From assembly GCF_001938985.1 (NCBI RefSeq), contig NZ_MKIN01000022.1, positions 620,001-684,000 on the forward strand: DNA of 64,000 bases. Reading direction: 5' to 3'. Both the position numbers and the translations under genes were made by a program. The DNA comes from Gillisella taibaishanensis. Lineage in GTDB: Bacteria; Pseudomonadota; Alphaproteobacteria; Rhizobiales; Rhizobiaceae. Positions within the stretch are counted from its first letter, which is position 1. The number at the start of each line of letters is the position of its first letter. The notes beneath the pieces were generated by a model. That model saw only the letters and a list, made by a program, of their open reading frames with translations, did no database searches and had not been told where the DNA came from. Shown in pieces: positions 1 through 9,403 of this stretch.

Positions 1-512
1 AAAAAGCGGAGGACCCTGAGATAATCCTCGGCAATCCGCTGCCTGGCGTCGCCGATGAAGCGCAGCGTACCGTTTTCGATATCCTTGAGGCCGCCAACGA
101 GATCGATCACCTCGCCGGACGCATCAGCATAGAGAGCGTTGATGGTGAAATCCCGCCGCTCGGCATCCTCCTGCCAATCGGTGCCGAAGGCCACTTCGGC
201 GTGGCGCCCGTCGGTCGTCACGTCACGGCGCAGCGTCGTGACCTCAAAAGGCTGCCCCTTCACGACCAGCGTCACAGTGCCATGGCCGATGCCTGTCGGC
301 ACCGCCTTGATGCCGGCGGCCTGCGCCCGTGCAGTCACCTCTGATGGAACCAGCGTCGTTGCCAGATCGATATCGCCGACCGGCTCGCCCATCAGGCTAT
401 TGCGCACCGCGCCGCCCACCACCCGCACCTCGCCGCCATCGGCATTCAGCAGGGCAAAGACCTCTGCTAGGCCCGCATCCTGAAACCAGGACTGATCCGC
501 AACTGAGGTCAT
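1..512 (-). CDS. cca: CCA tRNA nucleotidyltransferase / poly(A) polymerase family, N-terminal part (3' end outside window)
   Basis: Adds or repairs the 3' CCA of tRNA from CTP and ATP. About 170 N-terminal residues are visible and the gene runs off the left edge. The nucleotidyltransferase head is clear: VVGGAVRNSLMGEPVGDIDL with the DxD metal pair, then the RRDFTINAL and DLVGGLKDIENG segments and RFIGDARQRIAEDYLRVLRF, all typical of class II CCA enzymes. The ATG at 512 overlaps the TGA of the upstream Nudix gene (ATGA), so the two are translationally coupled. The tail that would separate a true CCA enzyme from poly(A) polymerase I is not visible. In alphaproteobacteria this cluster position is normally occupied by the CCA enzyme. 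Confidence 0.9.
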   Translation of the reverse strand, partial: MTSVADQSWFQDAGLAEVFALLNADGGEVRVVGGAVRNSLMGEPVGDIDLATTLVPSEVTARAQAAGIKAVPTGIGHGTVTLVVKGQPFEVTTLRRDVTTDGRHAEVAFGTDWQEDAERRDFTINALYADASGEVIDLVGGLKDIENGTLRFIGDARQRIAEDYLRVLRF

Positions 513-1162
513 GCATAGAGCCTTTCATAGAGCGTGCGCAGAATGCCGGCGGTAATGCCCCAGATCTGGCGCTCACCATAGGGCATCACGTAGAAATGCC
601 TGAGAATACCGTTCCAGACCTTGGCGTCGCGGCGATGGTTGTCAGGGTTCATCAGAAAGGACAGCGGCACGTCGAACACCTCGGCCACTTCATCCGGATT
701 GATGGTCAGCTTGAAACCGGGCTGCACCACCGCCAGAACCGGCGTAATGCGAAAGCCAGTGCCGGCGAGATAATGTGGCAGCCGCCCGACCGGCTCGACG
801 AAACGCGGATCAAGGCCGATTTCTTCTTGAGCCTCCCGCATCGCCGCAGCCTCGGGGCTGGCATCATCAGCATCTATGCCGCCACCGGGAAAGGCGATCT
901 GGCCGGAATGCTTGCGCAATTTGACGGTACGCTGGGTGAGGATCACCCGCGTATTGGCGCCGTCATCAACCACAGGCACCAGCACGGCCGCATCCTTCAG
1001 CCGCATGCCCTCCAGCGTTGCCAGCATATCGGCATTGAGCACATGGTCGCCGTGTTCGCGCCAGGCGCTGTCGATCGGCCCGCCGGCCTGGCTTTGCGCC
1101 CGCCGGCGAAACTCTGCGGCGGTGTAGAGCGGCAAAGCAAGATCAGTGCCGCGGTCAGTCAT
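509..1162 (-). CDS. Nudix hydrolase, CoA-pyrophosphatase (NudL) type
   Basis: A 217-residue protein probably hydrolysing CoA or a related nucleoside diphosphate derivative. A full Nudix box lies near residues 95-117 (GGGIDADD, then AAMREAQEEIGL), preceded by LRKHSGQIAFPGG, the combination characteristic of the NudL/CoAse group. It overlaps the upstream DUF1285 gene by 8 bp and the downstream CCA gene by 4 bp, so the three genes form one leftward operon. This order is common in Rhizobiales. The substrate is inferred from family resemblance only. Confidence 0.88.
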   Translation of the reverse strand: MTDRGTDLALPLYTAAEFRRRAQSQAGGPIDSAWREHGDHVLNADMLATLEGMRLKDAAVLVPVVDDGANTRVILTQRTVKLRKHSGQIAFPGGGIDADDASPEAAAMREAQEEIGLDPRFVEPVGRLPHYLAGTGFRITPVLAVVQPGFKLTINPDEVAEVFDVPLSFLMNPDNHRRDAKVWNGILRHFYVMPYGERQIWGITAGILRTLYERLYA

Positions 1163-1781
1163 TCAGCAATCCTTCCAGATCGGCGGCCGGCAGCACCGGG
1201 AAGCAAGCGCCACTGGCGCGGATCGCAAACATTGCTTCCCCGTCGATCTCGACCACCTCGCCCAGCGCCATCAAGTCATAAGTCACGGCCCGCGACACCA
1301 GCGCCTCCAGCCGACCGCGCACGGCAAGATAGGGTTTCAGCTGGCTCTGTTCGCCTTCAATTACAAAGCGCAGCGGATGCTCCGGCCCAGCCTCGATGAC
1401 ATCGCCGACATTGGTGCGAAAGGTCAGAACAGACACACCGTCCTTGTCCGCAACCGTCATTTCCACGGCCAAGAAATGCGCATCGGCCACCCGGATGCCG
1501 AGTTTTTCCACAGGCGTGACCAAATAGGTTTTCCCGTCCTCGTCCTTGCGCAGCACGGTCGAAAACAAGCGCACCAGCGGCGCTCGGCCGATTGGCGTCC
1601 CCATGTAAAACCATTGGCCGTCTGCCTTGATTTCCATGTCGATATCGCCGCAAAAGGCCGGATTCCAGCGCTCTACCGGCGGCAGGCCGGGCTTGCCGCC
1701 CGCCGTCTGCTCGGCCGCGCGGGCGATCATTGCAGCAAGATCCGCCGCATCACCTGACCGTCTGTCTTCGTCGCCTGCCAT
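1155..1781 (-). CDS. DUF1285 domain-containing protein
   Basis: A 208-residue cytoplasmic protein of unknown function, first gene of the leftward DUF1285-Nudix-CCA operon. DUF1285 landmarks are visible: PVERWNPAFCGDIDMEI near residues 40-56, a GQWFYMGTPIGR segment, then LVTPVEKLGI and VADAHFLAVEM. No signal peptide or membrane segment is present. The first 30 residues are low-complexity and variable, so the exact start is uncertain. It is transcribed away from the divergent moxR operon across a 224-bp intergenic region. Confidence 0.85.
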   Translation of the reverse strand: MAGDEDRRSGDAADLAAMIARAAEQTAGGKPGLPPVERWNPAFCGDIDMEIKADGQWFYMGTPIGRAPLVRLFSTVLRKDEDGKTYLVTPVEKLGIRVADAHFLAVEMTVADKDGVSVLTFRTNVGDVIEAGPEHPLRFVIEGEQSQLKPYLAVRGRLEALVSRAVTYDLMALGEVVEIDGEAMFAIRASGACFPVLPAADLEGLLND

Positions 1782-2005
1782 GTTTGCGCCCCGGTTTCAA
1801 CCGTAAGAAGGAAGGACACGAGATAGTCATTTGAATGACGCTTGTCAGCCGCCCCGTGGAGAATAAGTTAGACAAATTGCGTCAACGCACGCATTGATCG
1901 ATTCTCATTGATCCTTTTTCAGGCGCCTCTATCTTGCCTGGGAACAGCCCGAGCGGCGGCAGGACGATATAGCCGCATCAAGGGCAAGCAGCCAGGGAGA
2001 CCGCC

Positions 2006-3019
2006 ATGGGCATGATGAACAACACGGATAGCGGCCTCGACGACAAGGCCGTGGTCGCCATGGCGCAGCAGGCGCTGTCGGAAATCGCTGATGTGCGCGC
2101 AGAGGTTTCCAAGGTGATCTTCGGCCAGGAAAAGGTGGTGGAAAACACCCTGCTCGCCATTCTCTCCGGCGGTCATGCCCTGCTGGTCGGCGTGCCCGGT
2201 CTCGCCAAGACCAAGCTGGTGACGACACTCGGCACCGTTCTCGGCCTCGACGCCAACCGCATCCAGTTCACCCCCGACCTGATGCCCTCGGATATTCTCG
2301 GCACCGAGGTGATGGATCAGGACGAAAACGGCCGCCGCTCCTTCCGCTTCGTCAAAGGCCCGGTCTTTACCCAGTTGCTGATGGCCGACGAAATCAACCG
2401 CGCCAGCCCGCGCACCCAGTCGGCGCTGCTGCAATCCATGCAGGAATATCACATCACCATCGCCGGCCAGCACTATGATCTGCCTGCACCTTTCCACGTT
2501 CTTGCCACCCAGAACCCGCTGGAACAGGAAGGCACCTATCCGCTGCCGGAAGCCCAGCTCGACCGTTTCCTTCTGCAGGTCGATGTCGGCTATCCCGACC
2601 TTGCCGCCGAGCGGCAGATCCTGCTCGACACGACAGGCGTGCATGACAACCAGGCCGGCGCCGTGCTCGATGCGGGCAGGCTCTCCGATATCCAGAAGCT
2701 GATCCGTCAGATGCCGGTGCCAGACAGCGTCGTCGACGCCATCCTGTCGCTGGTACGCGCCGCCCGTCCAGGCCAGGGCCACGCCGAGACCGACAAGCAT
2801 GTCGCCTGGGGCCCCGGCCCGCGCGCCGGTCAGGCGCTGATGCTCTGCGCCCGCGCCCGTGCCCTTTACGAAGGCCGGCTGGCGCCGTCGATCGATGATG
2901 TGCATGCGCTGGCAGAACCCGTGTTGCAACACCGCATGGCGCTGACCTTTGCGGCCCGCGCCGAAGGCATGGCAGTGCGCGACGTGATTGCCGGCCTGAT
3001 CAAGCAGAACCGGCATTAA
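2006..3019 (+). CDS. MoxR family AAA+ ATPase
   Basis: A 337-residue AAA+ ATPase. MoxR proteins act as chaperone-like ATPases that usually work with adjacent vWA/DUF58 proteins. Visible: Walker A in GVPGLAKTKLV (about residues 59-69), Walker B in LLMADEINRA (about 127-136), and the MoxR segment LATQNPLEQEGTYPLPEAQLDRF. It is the first gene of a rightward operon with DUF58, a BatA/DUF4159 protein and a large membrane protein. A Met at 2012 is an alternative start; an AGGGAG-like ribosome site precedes 2006. The client of this particular operon is not known. Confidence 0.93.
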   Translation: MGMMNNTDSGLDDKAVVAMAQQALSEIADVRAEVSKVIFGQEKVVENTLLAILSGGHALLVGVPGLAKTKLVTTLGTVLGLDANRIQFTPDLMPSDILGTEVMDQDENGRRSFRFVKGPVFTQLLMADEINRASPRTQSALLQSMQEYHITIAGQHYDLPAPFHVLATQNPLEQEGTYPLPEAQLDRFLLQVDVGYPDLAAERQILLDTTGVHDNQAGAVLDAGRLSDIQKLIRQMPVPDSVVDAILSLVRAARPGQGHAETDKHVAWGPGPRAGQALMLCARARALYEGRLAPSIDDVHALAEPVLQHRMALTFAARAEGMAVRDVIAGLIKQNRH

Positions 3020-3049
3020 TCCCGATCGATTAACGGAGACATCAGCGTT

Positions 3050-3997
3050 TTGGTTGCATTCCAGCAGGCAGTTCAGGGACGGATCGTCGACAAGACGGAG
3101 ACCGGCGACGCCTTGGCGCGTGCCCGTCAGCGCGCCGCCCTGATCCCCGACTGCATGGTGGAGGCTAAACGCATCGCCAATACCGTGATTGCCGGCTGGC
3201 ATGGACGGCGCAAACGCGGCATGGGTGAGAATTTCTGGCAGTTCCGCCCCTATGCCGAAGGCGAAAGCCTGGCAGGGATCGACTGGCGCCGCTCGGCCCG
3301 CGACGATCATCTCTATATCCGCGACCGCGAATGGGAAGCGGCCCACACCATCTGGCTCTGGGCTGATCTGTCGCCCTCCATGCTCTATAAGTCGCGCTTC
3401 GGCTCGGTCTCTAAGGAAAGCCGTGCCCTCGTGCTGATGCTGGCACTGGCCGAAGTGCTGGCCCGCTCCGGCGAGCGCATCGGCTGCCCCGGCGTGATGG
3501 AGCCGATTGCGGCGCGCAATGCCGCCGAACGGCTGGCGACGGCACTGATCCATGCGCCCGAAACCACAGGCCTTCCAGATGCCGGCTTTCCGCGCACCGA
3601 CATGATCCGCAATGCCAGCGATATCGTGCTGATCGGCGACTTCCTCGATGAGGCCGAGACGATCATGGCCGGCATCGCGCCGCTGGCCCGGCGCGGGCTG
3701 CGCGGCCACGTGGTCGAGATCGCCGATCCCGCAGAACAGGATTTCCCCTATGCCGGCCGCACCGAATTCATTGATCCCGAGAGTGGCGAAAAGCTGGTGT
3801 CCGGCCGGGCGGAAAGCATCCGTGACGATTATCGCCGCGCCTATTTCCTGCGCCGTGACGCCTTGAGCGACAACCTGCGCCGGCTGGGCTGGAGCTTTAC
3901 CCCGCATCTCACCGACCGGCTGGCGTCCGAGGCACTGGTTAAGCTGCACATGCATCTGTCAGGCGCCCCGCAACTCGGCAAAGGCGGAGGTGCGTGA
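3050..3997 (+). CDS. DUF58 domain-containing protein
   Basis: A 315-residue protein with the DUF58 signature YAEGESLAGIDWRRSAR, a downstream DREWEA, and a vWA-like WLWADLSPSM strand. DUF58 proteins are the usual partners of MoxR ATPases, and DUF58/MoxR/Bat operons are linked to envelope stress in several bacteria. No ATG lies near the conserved start; the TTG at 3050, about 11 bases after GGAG, is the likely initiator. The gene ends inside the start region of the next gene (overlap at TGATG), which implies translational coupling. Confidence 0.9.
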   Translation: MVAFQQAVQGRIVDKTETGDALARARQRAALIPDCMVEAKRIANTVIAGWHGRRKRGMGENFWQFRPYAEGESLAGIDWRRSARDDHLYIRDREWEAAHTIWLWADLSPSMLYKSRFGSVSKESRALVLMLALAEVLARSGERIGCPGVMEPIAARNAAERLATALIHAPETTGLPDAGFPRTDMIRNASDIVLIGDFLDEAETIMAGIAPLARRGLRGHVVEIADPAEQDFPYAGRTEFIDPESGEKLVSGRAESIRDDYRRAYFLRRDALSDNLRRLGWSFTPHLTDRLASEALVKLHMHLSGAPQLGKGGGA

Positions 3998-6849
3998 TGG
4001 GTGGTTTTCCGCTGGCCTTTATGAGCCCTGCCCTGCTTGGCGCACTCGTCGTGCTGCCGGCCATCTGGTTCCTGCTGAAACTGACGCCGCCGCGCCCGCA
4101 GACGGAAGTGTTTCCGCCGTTGCGGATTCTGGCGCGCGTCTTGAAGCGCGAGGAGACGCCGGCTCGAAGCCCCTGGTGGCTGACATTGCTGCGCATGGCG
4201 ATGGCTGTCCTGGTTATCTTTGCGCTCGCCGAACCCGTGCTCAACCCACGCGGCGCATCCGTATCCGGCGATGGGCCGCTGGTGCTCGTCATCGACAACA
4301 GCTGGGCCAGCGTCATCGATTGGCAGGAGCGCCTCGACACCGCCAACGGGCTGATCGATGAAGCCGAGAGCCGCAATGTGCCGGTCTCGCTGGTGCTGAC
4401 CGCCGAGCCAAGCCAGGATGCAACGCCATCAAGCGCCGCTGCCGCCCGCGAAAAACTCAGCGCAGCCAAGCCGAGGCCGCTGGTGCCGGATCGTGGACGC
4501 GCGCTCGCAGCACTTTCCGCCGCATTGAAAGGCACCCGTCCCGGCACCCTCGCCTTTCTCAGCGACGGGATGGCGGCAAAGCCCGATGAAGGCCTGGCCG
4601 CAAGCCTCTCGGCGCTTGCCCCCGGTGAAATCAGGCTGATTGCCGATGACAGCAGCGACACGCTGGCACTGACCGAGGCGACCAACAATGCCGACCAGCT
4701 GATTGCCAAGGTCACCCGGCTTGCGGCAGGCGGGCCGCAGCAAGTGATCGTCGATGCGCAGGACCAGCAGGGCCGGCCGATTGCCTCTGGCACCGCAACC
4801 TTTGCGCCCGGCGAAACCGTGGCGAAAGCAGAGATCGCCGCGCCTTTCGAGCTGCGCAACGATTTTGCGCGGTTGAGCCTGTCAGGCCTTGCCAGTGCCG
4901 GCGCCGTTCATCTGCTCGATGACGGTTTTCGTCGCCGCAAGGTGGCGCTGATCTCCGGCGATGCCAATGACGAATTCCAGCCGCTGCTGTCGCCGCTCTA
5001 TTACATCCAGCGGGCGCTGCAGCCCTATGCCGACCTGATCAAGTCCAACGACAAGGATCTGGCGACCGCAATTCCCGATCTGCTGCAGCAAAATCCTTCG
5101 GCCGTGATCATGGCTGATATCGGCCGGTTGCCGCCTGAAATGCAGCAGCAATTGCAGCGCTTCGTCCAGCGTGGCGGCACGCTGATCCGCTTTGCCGGCC
5201 CGCGTCTGGCCGCAGCCCCCGGCGACGATCCGCTGGTGCCGGTGACGCTGCGCCAGGGCGAACGGGCGCTCGGTGGCGCGCTCTCCTGGTCCGAGCCGCA
5301 GCCCTTGGCACCCTTTGCGCCAACAAGTCCCTTTGCCGGGCTCGATCCGCCCGACGGCGTGCTGGTCAAGCGCCAGGTCCTGGCCGAACCGACACCCGAC
5401 CTCGCCAGCCGCACCTGGGCTAGCCTTGCCGATGGCACGCCGCTGGTGACCGCTCGCGATATCGGCGCTGGCCGCATCGTGCTCTTCCATGTCAGCGCCG
5501 AGGCCAGCTGGTCCAACCTGCCAATCTCGGGCGAATTCGTGGAAATGCTGCGCAGGGTCGTGCAGATGGCGCATACAGCAGGTGCGACAACAGCCGGCGC
5601 AGCAACGGGCAGCAATGCCACAGCCGCCGCCCCGAGCCTGCCGCCCTACCGGCTGCTGACCGATCGCGGCGCGCTGACGGCAGAAGCCGGCAATGCCAAG
5701 CCGCTGGAACTTGGCCCCAAACGGCCTGCCGCCGCGAGCTTCGACAACCCGCCCGGCCTCTATGGCTCGGAAGACGGCTTCACTGCCCTTAACCTGCTGC
5801 CCTCTGGCGCGGAACTGAAGCCGCTCGATCTGACCGGCCTCACCCTGCCGGTGGTGCGTGAGCCGCTGGCCGGCGCAACGGCAACACCGCTGAAGCCTTC
5901 GCTTCTGGCACTGGCGCTGGCCTTGTTCGTCATCGACAGCCTCGTCGTGCTGCTCATGGGCGGCGCCTTTGCCGGCTTAGGCAAGCTACGGACGCCGAAA
6001 GGTGCCGGCACTGCGGTGATCCTGGCAGCCATGCTCGGCGCAGCCCTGACCACCGCGCTGCCGCATCCCGCGCTGGCCGATGACAGCAAGCCCGGCGACG
6101 ATATCCTGCTGCAAAGGCTGGACACCACCCATCTCGCCTATGTGAAGACCGGCGAGGCCGATGTCGACCGGCTGTCGGAACGCGGTCTCGCGGGTCTCAC
6201 CGAGTTTCTGACCTATCGCACCACGCTGGAGCCCGGCGCGCCCGTCGGAGTCGATATCGCCAAGGACGAGCTGTCGATCTTTCCGATCATCTTCTGGCCG
6301 ATTTCGGCAACGGCGCCGATGCCGAGCGCCGAGGCAATCAGCCGGATCGACGCCTATATGCGCGCCGGCGGCACCGTGCTGTTCGACACCCGCGACCAAT
6401 TGAACAGTCTCGGCAATGGCGAGGCCGGCGTCAGCGCCAATGGCGAGCGACTGCGCCAGATCCTTGCCAATATCGACATTCCGCCGCTGGAGCCGGTGCC
6501 GAAGGACCATGTGATCAACCGGTCCTTCTATCTGCTGCACACCTATCCCGGTCGCTATGCCGGCAGCCCGCTTTGGGTAGAAGCGCGCCAGGAGGCCCGC
6601 GCCAGCCAGAACGGCCTGACCTCGGGCGGCGATGGCGTGACGCCGATCATTATTACAGGCAATGATTTCCTCTCCGCCTGGGCGGTTGACGACAATGGCG
6701 TGCCGCTGCTGCCAACAGTGCCGCCGGACGAAAACCAGCGGGAAATCTCATACCGCGTCGGGGTCAATATCATGATGTATATGCTGACCGGCAATTACAA
6801 AGCCGATCAGGTGCATGTGCCGGCCCTGCTGGAACGGTTGGGACAATGA
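3997..6849 (+). CDS. DUF4159 protein with N-terminal BatA-like membrane region
   Basis: A large (about 950 aa) inner-membrane protein. Order of parts: two N-terminal helices of BatA type (around 8-25 and 63-80), a degenerate vWA-like region beginning LVLVIDNSWAS, a gatase-like region with FVQRGGTLIRFAGP, two more helices around 635-690, and a C-terminal DUF4159 domain starting near DILLQRLDTTHLAYVKTG and including FWPISATAPMPS and YMRAGGTVLFDTRD. The ATG at 3997 fits the GGCGGAGG ribosome site better than the in-frame GTG at 3994. It probably forms a membrane complex with its DUF58 and MoxR neighbours; its function is not established. Confidence 0.88.
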   Translation: MGGFPLAFMSPALLGALVVLPAIWFLLKLTPPRPQTEVFPPLRILARVLKREETPARSPWWLTLLRMAMAVLVIFALAEPVLNPRGASVSGDGPLVLVIDNSWASVIDWQERLDTANGLIDEAESRNVPVSLVLTAEPSQDATPSSAAAAREKLSAAKPRPLVPDRGRALAALSAALKGTRPGTLAFLSDGMAAKPDEGLAASLSALAPGEIRLIADDSSDTLALTEATNNADQLIAKVTRLAAGGPQQVIVDAQDQQGRPIASGTATFAPGETVAKAEIAAPFELRNDFARLSLSGLASAGAVHLLDDGFRRRKVALISGDANDEFQPLLSPLYYIQRALQPYADLIKSNDKDLATAIPDLLQQNPSAVIMADIGRLPPEMQQQLQRFVQRGGTLIRFAGPRLAAAPGDDPLVPVTLRQGERALGGALSWSEPQPLAPFAPTSPFAGLDPPDGVLVKRQVLAEPTPDLASRTWASLADGTPLVTARDIGAGRIVLFHVSAEASWSNLPISGEFVEMLRRVVQMAHTAGATTAGAATGSNATAAAPSLPPYRLLTDRGALTAEAGNAKPLELGPKRPAAASFDNPPGLYGSEDGFTALNLLPSGAELKPLDLTGLTLPVVREPLAGATATPLKPSLLALALALFVIDSLVVLLMGGAFAGLGKLRTPKGAGTAVILAAMLGAALTTALPHPALADDSKPGDDILLQRLDTTHLAYVKTGEADVDRLSERGLAGLTEFLTYRTTLEPGAPVGVDIAKDELSIFPIIFWPISATAPMPSAEAISRIDAYMRAGGTVLFDTRDQLNSLGNGEAGVSANGERLRQILANIDIPPLEPVPKDHVINRSFYLLHTYPGRYAGSPLWVEARQEARASQNGLTSGGDGVTPIIITGNDFLSAWAVDDNGVPLLPTVPPDENQREISYRVGVNIMMYMLTGNYKADQVHVPALLERLGQ

Positions 6850-6867
6850 GATGGGCGTGATCCTGAG

Positions 6868-8946
6868 ATGAGCCTTTCCTTCTCCCCCTTCCTGCCGATC
6901 TGGGCGTTGATCGCTGTCGCCGTGCTGGCGCTTGTTGTGGCGGCCATCGGCTTTCGCCGTGGCATGCGCGGCACCACCATCCGGCTGATCGCCTTTGCAG
7001 CGCTGATTGCCGCCCTTGCCAATCCGCAGCTGCTCTCCGAAGACCGGGACAAGCTCTCGACCGTCGTGCCTGTTATCGTCGACCGCAGCCAGAGCCAGAC
7101 CGATATTGCCAGCCGCAATGCCATGACCGACAAGGCGCTGGCGGCTGTCAAGGACAAGCTCTCGCGTTTCCCGGATATCGAGCCGCGCATTGTCGAAGCC
7201 AAGACGCCTGAGAATGCCGACACACCGTCGACTCGGCTGTTCGAAGCGCTGAATTCGGCGGTCTCGGACGTGCCGCCGGCCCGGATCGGGGCCGCGATCT
7301 TCATAACCGATGGCCAGGTGCATGACGTGCCAGCGAATCCGAAATCGCTCGGCCTCGACGCACCGGTCCACGCACTTCTGACCGGCAAGGCGGGCGAAGT
7401 CGACCGGCGCATCGAAGTGGTGCGCGCACCGCGCTTCGGCATTGTCGGCCAGGGCCAGGACATGTCGATCCGGGTGATCGACGAAGGACGAAAGAGCGGC
7501 ACGACTGCGGCCCCGGCAACCGTGACCGTCAAGATCAATGGCCAGGATGGCGGCTCCTTCCAGGCCGTGCCCGGCGCCGAAACGCCCTATTCATTCGCGG
7601 TGCCACGCGCCGGCAGCAATGTGCTGGAATTTTCCGTCTCCGGCCTGCCCGGCGAAGTCACCGAGATCAATAACAAGACCGTGCATCTGATCGACGGCAT
7701 CAGGCAGAACCTGCGGGTACTGCTGGTGTCGGGCGAGCCTCATGCCGGCGAACGCGCCTGGCGGAACCTGTTGAAATCGGATGCTTCGGTCGATCTGGTG
7801 CATTTCACCATTCTGCGGCCACCGGAAAAGCAGGACGGCACGCCGATCAACGAATTGTCGCTGATCGCCTTTCCAACGCGGGAATTGTTCGTCGAGAAGA
7901 TCAACGATTTCGACCTGATCATCTTCGACCGCTACCAGCATCGCGGCGTGCTGCCGATCCTCTACTATGACTATATCGCCGAATATGTGCGCAAGGGTGG
8001 CGCGCTGCTGATTGCCGCCGGCCCCGAACATGCCGGCGAGGACTCGATCGCGACGACTCCGCTCGCCTCGGTGCTACCAGCAGCGCCCACCGGCAATATG
8101 CTGGACGGCGCTTTCTACCCGCGCCTGTCTGACATCGGCAAGAAGCACCCCGTCACCCGCGACCTCGAGGGCGCCAACGCCGAGCCGCCGCATTGGGGCC
8201 GCTGGTTCCGCACGGTCGATGTCGATCCGCCCCAGGGCGAAACGGTTATGACCGCCAACGGCAAGCCGCTCCTGGTGCTGAACCGCGCCGGCGAAGGCCG
8301 GGTTGCCATGCTGCTGTCTGACCAGGGCTGGCTCTGGGCGCGCGGCTTTGAAGGCGGCGGCCCGCATGTGGCGCTCTATCGCCGCATCGCCCATTGGTTG
8401 ATGAAGGAACCGGAACTGGAAGAGGAAGCGCTGACCGCCCGCGCCAGTGGCCGGCTGCTGACCGTAACCCGCCAGACCATCGGCGGCGATCCCGGCCCTG
8501 CAACCCTCACCGGCCCGTCAGGCAAGAGCCAGCAACTGCCGCTGACCGAAACCGAGCCGGGCCGCTACACGGCGGAACGCCGGTTGAGCGAAACCGGCCT
8601 GTTCACAGTCGCCATCGGCACCTTCTCCACCCTCGTCCATATCGGCGCTCTGGACGCGCCGGAGTTCAAGGCGATGATCTCGACGCCCGTCCTGATGCAG
8701 CCGGTCGTCGACGCCACCCACGGGTTGATCAAGCGGCTGGACGATGGCCAGGGCGGCGTTACCGTGCCTGACATTCTCCCGGTCAGCGGCCCCGTGCGCA
8801 GCAACGACAACCAGCGCATGGCCATCCGCATGACCAGCGAAACCCTGCTGAAGGGCGTCGACACCATGCCGCTGTTTGCCGGCTTCAGCGGCCTCGCCCT
8901 GCTGCTGTTTGCGGTCTCGGCCATGTGGTGGCGCGAGGGACGGTGA
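6868..8946 (+). CDS. Membrane protein of the MoxR/DUF58 operon (glutamine-amidotransferase-like fold)
   Basis: A 692-residue protein that always follows DUF4159 in this type of rhizobial operon. Two N-terminal helices (about 7-27 and 33-50) lead into a vWA-like strand, PVIVDRSQSQTD. A central gatase1-like region follows (LRVLLVSGEPHAGERAWRNL, then EYVRKGGALLIAAGPEH), with a last helix at 667-685. This layout, outside part between terminal helices, resembles the DUF4159 protein upstream, so the two may be paired membrane subunits. It begins 18 bp after that gene. Its stop codon overlaps the start of the following GNAT gene. Confidence 0.85.
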   Translation: MSLSFSPFLPIWALIAVAVLALVVAAIGFRRGMRGTTIRLIAFAALIAALANPQLLSEDRDKLSTVVPVIVDRSQSQTDIASRNAMTDKALAAVKDKLSRFPDIEPRIVEAKTPENADTPSTRLFEALNSAVSDVPPARIGAAIFITDGQVHDVPANPKSLGLDAPVHALLTGKAGEVDRRIEVVRAPRFGIVGQGQDMSIRVIDEGRKSGTTAAPATVTVKINGQDGGSFQAVPGAETPYSFAVPRAGSNVLEFSVSGLPGEVTEINNKTVHLIDGIRQNLRVLLVSGEPHAGERAWRNLLKSDASVDLVHFTILRPPEKQDGTPINELSLIAFPTRELFVEKINDFDLIIFDRYQHRGVLPILYYDYIAEYVRKGGALLIAAGPEHAGEDSIATTPLASVLPAAPTGNMLDGAFYPRLSDIGKKHPVTRDLEGANAEPPHWGRWFRTVDVDPPQGETVMTANGKPLLVLNRAGEGRVAMLLSDQGWLWARGFEGGGPHVALYRRIAHWLMKEPELEEEALTARASGRLLTVTRQTIGGDPGPATLTGPSGKSQQLPLTETEPGRYTAERRLSETGLFTVAIGTFSTLVHIGALDAPEFKAMISTPVLMQPVVDATHGLIKRLDDGQGGVTVPDILPVSGPVRSNDNQRMAIRMTSETLLKGVDTMPLFAGFSGLALLLFAVSAMWWREGR

Positions 8947-9374
8947 TGGACGTGCCGGCCGTCTTTCAGGTTCTGGATGAGGTCCCGCCTGATGTGAAGA
9001 GCCTGATCTCAGGCCGGCTGACCGCATATAACAACGCCATGTTTGGCAGCACCGGCGGGCATAAAGGCTTGTTCATTCCGCTTGAAGACCAGCATGGTCA
9101 GGTCGAGGGCGGATTGAGCGGCCGCACGGCTAGAGGCTGGCTGGATATCGATATTCTCTTCATCCCAGAACCGTTGCGCGGCAAAGGCCTTGTCGGAAAG
9201 TTGCTGGCTCTGGCAGAAGAAGAGGCCCGCAGACGCGGCTGCAAGGGCGCCCATATCCAGACAGCCAATCCCGCCGCCACAACGGCCTACCAAAAATACG
9301 GCTATGAGATTTTCGGGACAATCGATCATTTTATCGATGATTTCGCTCTCACAATGATGATGAAGCGCTTTTAA
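8946..9374 (+). CDS. GNAT family N-acetyltransferase (first of tandem pair)
   Basis: A 142-residue single-domain GNAT. The acetyl-CoA loop region is LRGKGLVGKLLALAEEEARR, and the C-terminal motif is the typical NPAATTAYQKYGYE. The ATG at 8946 overlaps the TGA of the preceding membrane-protein gene and follows GAGGGA, so it is translated as part of the MoxR operon; an in-frame GTG at 8925 lacks such a site. It is clearly paralogous to the next gene: both share AEEEARRRGCK and the same length and spacing. The substrate is unknown. Confidence 0.87.
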   Translation: MDVPAVFQVLDEVPPDVKSLISGRLTAYNNAMFGSTGGHKGLFIPLEDQHGQVEGGLSGRTARGWLDIDILFIPEPLRGKGLVGKLLALAEEEARRRGCKGAHIQTANPAATTAYQKYGYEIFGTIDHFIDDFALTMMMKRF

Positions 9375-9403
9375 AGATATCGACAGGTTAGCGGAGAACC
9401 GTG

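Noticed and set aside
1919-3955. 678-codon open frame on the minus strand
   Set aside because: Entirely antisense to the well-supported MoxR and DUF58 genes; its His/Gly/Gln-rich composition is that of a GC-rich shadow frame.
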